Shown here: in pieces, positions 10,765 to 20,097 of the stretch
How positions within the stretch are numbered: the first letter of the stretch is position 1
Layout of the letters: each line of letters begins with the position of its first letter
Source: Gnetum montanum
Lineage: Eukaryota; Streptophyta; Gnetopsida; Gnetales; Gnetaceae
Reading direction: 5' to 3'
Length of the DNA stretch: 30,613 nucleotides
NCBI GenBank assembly: GCA_015680685.1
Contig: MNCI01030128.1
Location: 31,906 to 62,518 of the forward strand
Notes under the pieces: model-generated
What the model was told of the DNA's origin: nothing
Database searches by the model: none
The model's input: the letters and a program-made list of their open reading frames with translations, nothing else
Position numbers and translations under genes: made by a program

Positions 10765-11499
10765 NNNNNNNNNNNNNNNNNNNNNNNNNNNNNNNNNNNN
10801 NNNNNNNNNNNNNNNNNNNNNNNNNNNNNNNNNNNNNNNNNNNNNNNNNNNNNNNNNNNNNNNNNNNNNNNNNNNNNNNNNNNNNNNNNNNNNNNNNNNN
10901 NNNNNNNNNNNNNNNNNNNNNNNNNNNNNNNNNNNNNNNNNNNNNNNNNNNNNNNNNNNNNNNNNNNNNNNNNNNNNNNNNNNNNNNNNNNNNNNNNNNN
11001 NNNNNNNNNNNNNNNNNNNNNNNNNNNNNNNNNNNNNNNNNNNNNNNNNNNNNNNNNNNNNNNNNNNNNNNNNNNNNNNNNNNNNNNNNNNNNNNNNNNN
11101 NNNNNNNNNNNNNNNNNNNNNNNNNNNNNNNNNNNNNNNNNNNNNNNNNNNNNNNNNNNNNNNNNNNNNNNNNNNNNNNNNNNNNNNNNNNNNNNNNNNN
11201 NNNNNNNNNNNNNNNNNNNNNNNNNNNNNNNNNNNNNNNNNNNNNNNNNNNNNNNNNNNNNNNNNNNNNNNNNNNNNNNNNNNNNNNNNNNNNNNNNNNN
11301 NNNNNNNNNNNNNNNNNNNNNNNNNNNNNNNNNNNNNNNNNNNNNNNNNNNNNNNNNNNNNNNNNNNNNNNNNNNNNNNNNNNNNNNNNNNNNNNNNNNN
11401 NNNNNNNNNNNNNNNNNNNNNNNNNNNNNNNNNNNNNNNNNNNNNNNNNNNNNNNNNNNNNNNNNNNNNNNNNNNNNNNNNNNNNNNNNNNNNNNNNNN
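10765..11499. other. Scaffold gap (735 N)
   Basis: A run of 735 N. Open frames called across it on both strands are meaningless. It falls within the first intron region of the antisense gene and may hide another exon. Confidence 0.98.
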
Positions 11500-13226
11500 G
11501 GTTTCAAAAAGGCCCTACACACAAGAAAAACAACTATTAAAACCATAAATGATCATAATAAAAAATAGTCAACTCTTAAATAATCAAAATCATCACAACT
11601 TAATGTCAACATTTTCACTAAACCCACATAGTAAAATTAATAATTTTTAAGACATAGAACCAAAACAAGTTGATAACCAAAATCATAACCAGTTTATGTA
11701 TAAGAAACTAGAAAGAACCGAGTAGTCAACCAACAACTGATAACATTTCCATGATTGGATATAAGTAAAAATAATAAAATTTTCATGCAGAAACATTAGG
11801 GACATGAGAACTAGCTTCTACCTACTACAAAAATTACAAAATCCCAAATTGAATTTTACAAAATTTTTACTAGAAATCCTAGTTAGCAGTGAAATTAGTT
11901 GTAATGAAAACTCTAGGAGACTAGTTAAAAATTTTAGAATAAATTGACTATTCAAAACTAAAATATAACATGTAAATAACATTATGAGCCTATGAAAACT
12001 TTCACAAAAATGCAAAAACCACACCAAAGCTACCTGCATAGCTAAGGAGGCTTGTAATTTTCACAATCAAAACTACAACTATGCAAGGTAATTTACATAA
12101 GAATAGAAATGAAAATTTAGAACTAAAATGTTTTCTCTAAGGCTAGGGACTAAGTATACATAAATTTGAACAAAATTTGACATCTACGTTGTAGTCCCAA
12201 ACCTATAAAAAAATTTTACAATAATATAAAACCATAACAAAATTCGATTGAAAATTGCACAACAACACAAAACTATAGAAAATAGCCATAGGAAATCACT
12301 AATGAAAAATATCAAAAAATTTCTAATTTCACTAAAACCAATTCTAAATCCTTCCCAAAACCTTAGAAAATCCCCAAGAACTTGGTACACTAGCTAGAAA
12401 AAGTTTCCAAGTGTCTACATTATCCACTTTCATAGGGTAAAGCCATAAAAACCAAAATTTTTAGCATACATGAATCTACAAAAAAAATTCATAAAAATAT
12501 AACCATAGATCAAAATTCAATGATTTCATAGCTATTTGAAACATTAAACCACAAACTAAAAATCAAAAATCTGAAAACCCAAAAATTCCTAACCATTTTT
12601 GCAAAAAAATAAAAATTCAAATTTAACATAAAATAAAACTCATGAAAGTAAAAAACCTCACTTTGCACTAGCTCACGAAAAAATTCACCAAAAATTAACC
12701 ACAAATAAAAATTTAGTAATTATAGAACCTTTTGAGCCATAAAAAGATAAACTAAAATCACAAAACTTTAGAAAAAAAAAATTTCAAGCCATTTTTATAA
12801 AAAAGAAATTAGTAAATGACAAGAAAAACAACCAAAATTATGTAAAACCCATAGAGAATTCATAAAGAATTCATCATAAGTTATAATATAGTGCTTAAAA
12901 CACCATTTTGACCATTAAAAACAACACTAAAATCATATGGCCATAAAAAACAAGAAATCCTAATAGTTTCCAAACAAAAAAATACAAAATTGGTGTTGTA
13001 TTTTGGTCAAAAAGCCTAAAAATGCATGGAAAAGGCTAAAACCAAATTAATAACTAGATGTAGGCTAATTCCAACACCAAAATAGCGCTAAAACCCAATG
13101 AAAATAGCCTAGATCTAACATAGAAATTTTACAAAATTCAAATCTGTCAAATATACAATTCTACACAAGCAAAAACACATAGGGTTCCAGCATAATTTTG
13201 CATAAAACAACTAAGGATTTGTGTAC
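11500..13226 (-). other. Probable large first intron of the antisense gene
   Basis: The plus strand is very A-rich, so the minus strand is U-rich, with many stops in all frames and no repeat that I can see. It is bounded by a donor at 13226 and, beyond the gap, an acceptor at 10710. Three short minus-strand frames (11818-12039, 12184-12390, 12510-12704) are Phe/Leu-rich products of this base composition and not genes. Confidence 0.45.
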
Positions 13227-13351
13227 CTAGGAGTCATGGAAGGAGAGCCTTCATCAATCAATGGCCATGGGAGGTTGGAGAGGCCTTTTGTAGCTACATT
13301 AGCCTTCTCTGAGATTGGATTTTTTCTATTAGAAGCCTTCCTATTGGACAT
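13227..13351 (-). pseudogene. Antisense gene, probable first coding exon
   Basis: Minus-strand ATG at 13351-13349 opens a frame of 41 codons without a stop (MSNRKASNRKN...), Ser/Lys/Asn-rich. It ends at CCTAG followed by GTACAC, a good plant donor. Everything downstream on that strand, from 13226 to 11500, is U-rich and non-coding, as expected for an intron. Phase does not match the next visible exon directly, so another exon may lie in the scaffold gap, or the frame has shifted. Confidence 0.5.
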
Positions 13352-13959
13352 GTTGAAGAATGATGTAGAAATAGCCAAAATCCTACAACCTTTGGCAATC
13401 CTTTAGCTACACTTACTTCTTATTTTGGGACAACTATGGAAATGCTAAAAGTAGGTACAGATAGAGCCAAGAGTGAGATGGAAGCCCTAATGCTATGCAC
13501 TATGGGATGAAATTAATGTGAGAAGACTGATTTGTGCCAAATTGAAATAAGAAAATCACTTCCAAACTTATGCACCTACCTTCAAAACCCTAGTTTTCCA
13601 AAATGTTCAACCAAGCTCCACTTACCTCCATGATAACATTTAGAAAGTGGGACTACACTAGGTAAGTGGAAAATCAATTTAGGTATAATTTCAAATTTAA
13701 GATGGGCCCCACTAGGCACCTATATAAAAAGCCAATAAAAATCTTACTACACTTCGATTTGAACCTTCTCATGGTAACTATGCTAGGGTTTAAGGTCTTA
13801 GAAGCCTTGGGATGGGTTCCAAATCCCACCAACTATTAGAGTCTAACTTCAAGACATTCATCCATGTCATAAAACCTAATGTCCAAAATGAAAAACTAGG
13901 TGTTGACATTGATGAAAATTGAACATCAAGAAAGGCCAAAACTCACATCAAAGCCTACT
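13352..13959. other. Region upstream of the antisense gene
   Basis: It contains TATATAAAA at 13721-13729 in a locally GC-richer context. The box is nearly symmetric and could serve either strand, but it lies about 370 bp from the antisense ATG and its role is unknown. No coding frame is visible. Confidence 0.35.
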
Positions 13960-16110
13960 ATTTTGGATAACTATGTTGACCAGGGGCCTAACTATGCTAG
14001 CTAGTGCAGTTTCAAGGGGAATCATATCTTCTACCATTAACTAGGCTCTCAATTAACTTGAGAAAGGTCATACCATGAGCCAAACCCTAGCCACAAACTT
14101 CGGTAGCTCTGGAGCTTCACAAGATCAGTTAAAAGATACCAAAATCACCTTTCTTACACCAACTACACTAGAGCCTACCTCAACTACATTGTTTAGCATA
14201 GTCCTAGAGTAGTTAATAATAAGTTAACCATTTATTACCTCAAATAACCTTCAAAGTGGCATTCCTTGATCTTTACATTGCCCTAGAACATCTAGTGGCC
14301 TTAAAATGGCAAATAACTAATCCAAAACAAGTCAAACTCTATCCCAAACTTGTGACTATGTTGAGAATGACCTTATATATGTTGGCTAGCATAGTCTTAG
14401 CATATATGGGTAGGGAACATATACCAAAGGCCAAAAAATAGTAGTTAAAATAACATACCTTGGACACCACACCTTCCCATAGCTTCCAGTAAGACTAAAA
14501 TTAAAAATAATTGGATAAAAACTAGACAAAACCTACTCTCATTTTGAAACTATGCTAGGGATGACTCTAACTACATAGTTACTGTAGTGCTAGCATAGTT
14601 GAGTTATGGTTGACCACCAAATGCAACTAACCACCTCTGAATTGTCATATCTTACCTTCATATCTTTTTGGGACTTTTGATCACTTCAAATTGTTAAATT
14701 TTGGAAATAAGATCATCCAAAACATACTTGAAGCCTCTATGCTAGAAATCCCATGACTATGTTGGACAACATAGTCATCATGTGGAAATTTCAAAATAGG
14801 TCTTGGACATGTCAAATTGACTTCTCAATACATCATCTCAACCTCAAAACCCTACCAGAACCTTCAAAGATCACAAACCTTGGAAACTAAGCTAAAAACA
14901 GAAAAACACTCATCACATTCCCCCATCTATGCTAGGACTATGCTGGCCAATGTAGTCCTAAGGAGGAATGACCATGTTGACACTCAAATAACCTCCAAAA
15001 TCATCCTAGGACAAAACCCTATCCAAGAATATTAGTATCCTTAGGAATCTAAAAGCCTAGTCTATTGATCATGGAAACCTACATAGATATAAGACTTATG
15101 TGTGAATATGCTACAGCAAGGTAGGACTATGTTAGCCATTGTAGTTCTAGCATAGTCCTTGCTCTAGAGTAGTTATTATAATACTACAACCATCAAAACT
15201 AATCATTCTAAGCCAAAAGCCTAGTTGTAATCACAAATGACTTAAAGAACCCAAAAACATAGTTGATCAACCATAAAGTTTCACCAAAATTCAAGATTCA
15301 CATATACTACACTGAGAAAACCCTAGACTATGTAGGTCAACGTAGTCATGATCCTAGAATGTTTTGACTAATACTACATCATTCAAAATGATCAAAAACT
15401 TAATCTGAAAAGCCTAGATTCCTGAAATCCTAAAGCTAGCTATAGTTTGATCTTGGTAAACCATGAAAGCCTTAGACCTTACCAACTATACTAAGATAGG
15501 CAAGGACTACACTAGCTAGCATAGTCCCAATCTAGTCATAGGTTTGGGCTAGTTTAACCATTGCCAAAATACTTCCAATAACCCAAAAACTAGCTTGAAA
15601 GCCTACAACCTTACTTGATCCTACCCAATATAAATTTCATCTTATTTCGATCTTGAAAATACTAGATTCAATTTAGGTACATTAGGACCATACTAAACTA
15701 CACTAGCCAGCATAGTCTAGTGGGAAATGGTGTCAAAAATCACTTTTGGTAGCCTATTTTACCTTCCAAATGTCCAATTTAGCCCTTCCTAAATCCTGCA
15801 CTACCCTAGGAAACTAGTGAAGCATGATTTCAAATATTGAAACCCCTTGAACCTTTTTTTGTCATGCATCTATGCTAAGACTACGTTGGCCAATGTAGTC
15901 CTAGCATAGTCACCAAATTTGACACCATTTCTAGCTTCTAGAGGGTGAAAACAAAGCTAAAATGCACCAATCCTCAACCCCAGTCCAATGCAAAAAACAA
16001 ATAGACCATTAAGGACTTAAAACTAGCCACAAAAAACCTGCAAAATCACCTATTAATGTTGACTATTATGGGGCCTATTCTAACTATGCTAGCCAACATA
16101 GTTCCCAGTT
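13960..16110. repeat. Tandem array of about eleven degenerate 190-bp units with palindromic cores
   Basis: A core built from CTATGCTAG, CTATGTTGGCC and their complements recurs at about 13985, 14180, 14378, 14585, 14755, 14937, 15127, 15327, 15508, 15698, 15885 and 16083. Spacings run from 170 to 207 bp and most are 180-200. The best core is 15870-15909: two 20-base halves that are reverse complements except at two positions. 14755-14776 has perfect 10-bp arms (GACTATGTTG) around two bases. Sequence between cores is poorly conserved but shares words such as CCAAAAGCCTAG. Short open frames in this array (14256, 14817) are chance. Confidence 0.75.
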
Positions 16111-17250
16111 GGACCCAGTGTAGTCTTAAGAAAAGGTGTTATTTTTACCTTAAAACAACCTCTTCAAGTGCAGAAACTCTCCCATCAGCCTCATAGCCTT
16201 CCACTATTGTCTGCTAATTCTAAAACTAGCAAAATCTAAACTTGATTGACCAATATTGATAATGTTTTATCATATGTTTCCTACCTTGATTGGTTGACCT
16301 TATTTCATTATGTTTTCACTTGATTTGACCTTAGTATGCACTATTGACCTTTGTTACCCTATTATTTGATGTCATTTGGCTTCATTTTTGTCATCTTAAT
16401 ATCATTTTTCTTTATCCCATTAATGTCTCTATCACTTAGCATCTTCTAGCCATAGAGAACTAGGTTTGACAATGATTTACTCTATTGAACATCATTGTGT
16501 TCTTATTTTATCATTTAGAGCATCATTTAATGGGATTCAACCACTATTTCGATGTCATTTGACATCAATTATCATTGTTTGACTATCATTCAACCATATT
16601 CCATGTTAGTGGGCCTTGGGTCTACCTTGTCCACTTTACTTTGATCTTCAAGACCTTGGTTTGTTATGTTTTAGTCTTATTTAACATCTTTTGAGGGTGC
16701 TTGACCATTGTTAAGTGTCCTTTGGCCTCATTTGATCACCATTTGGGCTTCATTTAACCCCATGTGGTATCATTTGACTATCATGTGGCTTTGTGCCACA
16801 ATATTTAGCCTCTTGGTACATTCCATCTATCATATTCTATATCTTATGACCATTGTTGACCATGTTTTAGCTTTGTTTGACCTTATTTAATGGTGCTTGA
16901 TGATCATTTGGCCCAATTTAGCCTTATATTTCATGCTCTTAAGTCTTCAATGCATCTTTTCCACCCTTAAAATCCCTTTATATGGCCTCCATTGATCTTG
17001 TTTTAACCTTAATTGACATCATCAAATGAAGTTTGATCATCATTTAGCCTTTATTTGACTCCATTCTATCATCATTTGGCTTTCATTTGACCCTATTTAG
17101 CCTCTATTTTTCCTTATCTATCTTCACTTACCTCTAGTAACCTTTAAATTGCCTTTGTTATACCTTGGTTTGCCTTTGGATTAACTTATTTTAGCTATTG
17201 GTAGAGTATCTTGATTTTTTTTTTGGCATTATTTACTCATTTTATCACAT
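16111..17250 (+). repeat. T-rich tract with irregular CATTTGAC/CATTTGGC repeats
   Basis: From about 16250 the plus strand is T-rich and words such as CATTTGGCTTCATTT, CATTTGACTATCAT and TTTGACCTTATTTAA recur every 20-40 bp without a fixed period. It ends with a ten-T run (17215-17224) and CACATAG. This looks like an expanded short repeat. If the whole block is an intron of the element, this tract would be its polypyrimidine-rich end. Confidence 0.5.
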
Positions 17251-17252
17251 AG
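17251..17252 (+). other. Candidate plus-strand splice acceptor before RT
   Basis: TTTTATCACATAG then GTGCC follows a long T-rich tract and lies about 45 bp before the first recognisable pol codons. Ogre elements are known to carry an intron between protease and RT, so an acceptor is expected here. A second AG (GATATGTAG) lies near 17283-17284. The matching donor is not certain. Confidence 0.35.
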
Positions 17253-17289
17253 GTGCCACTTAATGTGCTTATGGTGGATATGTAGGATT

Positions 17290-18146
17290 GAAGAATGGAT
17301 ACCTGGGAACAATTCATTGGCCCTTTGAGTCTAAGTGAACCTCACAATGATGTTGAATGATGTATCAACCTTAGTTACCTAGATCTTGAGCCTGAGAGTT
17401 TAATCAACCACATACGCCCAATAGATAAACCTATAGAGTGGCCTAAAAACCTAGTTAGAACCCTTAACCTTGAGGCTAGCAATATCACTAAGGACTCTCT
17501 AGTTGAGGTTCACATAATGACACATAGTAGTGAGGATAAAATTTTGAAATTAAGTTTCTCACTAAAACCTCAATAGGATCATGACATCACTAAGGTCCTC
17601 TAGGACATTAAGATGTTTGCCTAATCACATGAAGAAATGCCAAGTCTTGACCCATGCCTAATGCAACATAACATCATACTTGATCATAGTATTAGGGTAG
17701 TTAAGCAAAAAATTTACAAGATTAGGCCAAATTTAGCCCTACTAGTCCATAATGAGATCACAAAATTATACCAAGCTAGTTTTATTGGAGCTGTCAATTA
17801 CACAAATTAGGTATCTAACATAGTCATAGTTCCTAACAATAATAGGAATATATGCATATGTGTTAATTTTTGAGACCTGATTAAGGCAACCATCAAAGAT
17901 ATTTCCTTTTGCCTATTATTGACCAACTTATCAATACTATAGCTGGACATGCCTTGCTATCCTTCATGGATGGGTTCTCAGGATACAACCAAATTAGGAT
18001 TAATCTAGAACATTAACTTAGTATGACCTTCATGACCCGTTAGGGTACCTTTTATTATATCATGATTCCTTTTGGCCTTAAGAACATAGGCGCAACCTAC
18101 CAAAAAGAAATGATGTATATCTTTAGTAATTCTATGTTAGGATTGC
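17290..18146 (+). pseudogene. Reverse transcriptase relic, cut before the YVDD motif
   Basis: RT copies the element RNA into DNA. One frame reads from about 17300 through NLVRTLNLEASNITKDSLVE, HEEMPSLDP, VVKQKIYKIRPNLALLVHNE and VNFXDLIKATIKDISF. These match the Ty3/gypsy pattern 'EDMPGLDP...PVKQK.RR.RP.LA...CVDFRDLNKA.PKDDFPLP'. A one-base shift near 17908 leads to LPIIDQLINTIAGHALLSF, MDGFSGYNQI and PFGLKNIGATYQKEMMYIF. The first catalytic Asp region (here FMDGFSGYNQ) and the PFGLKNAGATYQ box are therefore visible. About ten residues later, where VYVDDI should follow, the sequence changes at 18147 into another LTR. Stops replace Arg, Trp and similar codons. Confidence 0.85.
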
Positions 18147-19966
18147 TGATGAGTTGTGGAGTAATTGAACACCCAATCATACAAGTGATGAAAATTCACA
18201 TGTGACCTAATCATAATTTGTGGATGAGGCAATGCTAATATGCTAGAAATTGGTTTATGTCCATGACCGTTATCTTCCCGCATGGAGCTAGTGAAATCTA
18301 AGGCTATGATTTAGCTTATAGTGATGTGTATGATAGATGATGTTCAAGGCTTAAACTCCTAAGCATAGTCATAGTGAAGAGAAAGTAAATTCTAAGTCCA
18401 AGTGAAATGGATAAGTAAATCTAATCTATCCTATATGATGAGTATATGTTCCTAATTTTTTGTACATACCTTAGGTTTTGTCCAACTATTGTTGAGCTAT
18501 CAAGCATTATGCCATTAAGCATACCAAGCAATAATGCTACTTGGCTACCAAAAGATTACACTTAATTGCTCGAAACCAATTATACTTATTCTACTTACTA
18601 TCAATGATTAAAAGTAAAGTACTTTGGAAAAGTAAACATTAAACTAGAAAGTAGTAAACATTATTCCAAGTAGAAAGAATAAACTAGAAGAATGTTACAA
18701 TGGTGAGAAATAGTTCAATCTTTATTTCCATTTTCAAATTATGCCCAAGTACAATCTATTTGAATAAATATGTCATTCACTAAGACACACCACACTATGA
18801 GCATTCACACATTAAAGTGCTAAGTCTAAATTCATGAAATAAAACTAATAGATTTTAGTTACTATATCGTTACAATCTATTCTAATATGATATTTTTGTT
18901 GCAATATTGTTACTCATCAAATATTGGACTTATGAATTGCTCAATGATTACATAGATGAAATACCCATTAAGTCTAAAATAGCTAAAAATCATGTGCATG
19001 ACCTTAACCTCATGATGAATCATTAGTTGGCTAGGATATCATTGATGCGATATTGTTGATGCTATATTGCATCTGTTTGAAAAAAGATTAATTTTTCCCA
19101 CCAATCATATCATAAATATGATATCATATCTACGATGTCGTATATTCAATATTGTAGCACAAGCTACATCATCATAGATCTAATATCATAGGATGTGTGT
19201 AGCTTATCAATAAAACACTTGGGCACATGGATCTAAAGAACTTTCATTCCACCCTTAAGTAGATTCTTGCAATTTTTTTTCATAATTTTAGTGATAGAGT
19301 GAATGCTCGTAGTGTGATGTAGAGTAGTTGTATGGAATTTTTATTCAAGTGAAGGGTACTTGAGCATAGTTCATGACTAGAAATAAATATTGTGATTGCT
19401 TTTCATCATTGCAACATCCACTTGGTTTTACTATTTTACTTAGCATAGTTTTTACTATTTTCCTAGTTTAATCATTTACATTTTCAAGTACTTTAATTTA
19501 TTGTTCATTATTAAAGTAGAATGAGTACAACTGGTTTCAAGTGTTTAAGTGTAATCATTTGGTAATCCCAATAGTGTTATTGCTTAGTTCACCTAGTAGC
19601 ATAATGCTTGGTAATCTAGTAATGGTTACATGAGCCCAAGGTGTGTATGGTAATCTAGGACTAGATGATCATCGCTCTAAGCTAGTTTAGATTTACCTTC
19701 TTATTGTTAGTTATATTAAATACTTAATTTATCTGTTATCATTAAGATTAGTTTAAAGATGCAACAACATCAATTATCATATGCCTTGCTTTTGACTAAA
19801 CCATATGTGATAAAGCTACCCCTATTCTAAGTGGGAAGATAGCATCCTGCGATTAATGCTTTACAATCTAGATGTGACAATTAGTCCCATCCATGGAATT
19901 TGATCAAATTGTGCATGAATGCTTGTGATTGATATGGTTAGGCATAGGGGTTCCTACTACTCATCA
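18147..19966 (+). mobile_element. Nested L2-family LTR (probable 5' LTR of a second element)
   Basis: It starts TGATGAGTTGTGGAGTA, aligning with the starts of two copies near the window end (29041 and 29587), and its left border breaks the RT reading frame cleanly. From about 18460 it matches 29370 onward and 29900 onward (ACCAAGCA...TGCTCGAA words). It should end at CA 19965-19966, just before the primer site at 19968. An inverted piece of the same family lies inside (19290-19655), so the true LTR may be shorter. The 3' LTR of this element is not recognised in the window. Confidence 0.55.
18460..19655. repeat. Long inverted repeat made of two L2 LTR pieces
   Basis: 18460-18815 and the reverse complement of 19290-19655 align over roughly 350 bp. 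Examples are CAAGCATTAT at 18501-18510 against ATAATGCTTG at 19601-19610, and CACACTATGAGCATTCAC at 18791 against its near complement around 19300-19318. The loop is about 470 bp. RNA across it could fold into a long hairpin. Confidence 0.65.
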
Positions 19967-19967
19967 T

Positions 19968-19985
19968 TGGTGCCATTGCTAGGGA
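19968..19985 (+). other. Primer-binding site of tRNA-Asp type, second element
   Basis: TGGTGCCATTGCTAGGGA differs from the tRNA-Asp type site used by Athila/Tat-like elements (TGGCGCCGTTGCCGGGGA) at four positions. All four are C-to-T or G-to-A changes within CpG. It lies 2 bp after a possible LTR-terminal CA and about 110 bp before the ATG of the gag at 20098. Confidence 0.65.
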
Positions 19986-20097
19986 TGATGCTAGTTATCT
20001 AGACTAGTTATATTATAAATGATCACTATGAAAGTATTAATGATTTACTTTTTAGAAAATATTAATACTTTAAGTCACACCTGTATCAAATAAAACC

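Larger units (their letters stand above)
8030..13351 (-). pseudogene. Antisense, intron-containing gene relic inside the 25-kb element
   Basis: On the minus strand a chain of coding pieces joins through canonical splice sites: 13351-13227, (gap), 10709-9698, 9591-9389, 9295 to about 9117, 9024 to about 8170, and perhaps about 8100-8030. Introns of 106 bp (9697-9592, GTATGT...TGTAG) and 93 bp (9388-9296, GTATAT...CTTAG) keep the frame across the joins. The large first intron is U-rich, as plant introns are. I do not recognise the protein. It has a folded part (ITLVINESIFSYLFDVPHEG), a basic Ser/Lys region and a charged, coiled-coil-like C-terminal region (ENKSLVEANRDLKDCKEF). Several in-frame TAG/TAA codons and frameshifts make it non-functional. 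It could be an extra ORF of the element, such as antisense ORFs reported in Tat elements, or a gene or DNA transposon inserted there. Confidence 0.6.

Noticed and set aside
10737-11546. Long open frames on both strands across the gap (269 and 263 residues)
   Set aside because: They consist almost entirely of N.
13960-16110. CRISPR-like or satellite DNA
   Set aside because: Units are about 190 bp, strongly diverged, with a palindromic core and no identical repeats or short unique spacers; a centromeric satellite would be longer and more uniform.
13960-16110. Subterminal repeats of a CACTA or Mutator DNA transposon
   Set aside because: No CACTA-type ends or long terminal inverted repeats were seen at the borders of the block, and the motif also occurs in the U3 of the outer LTR element.
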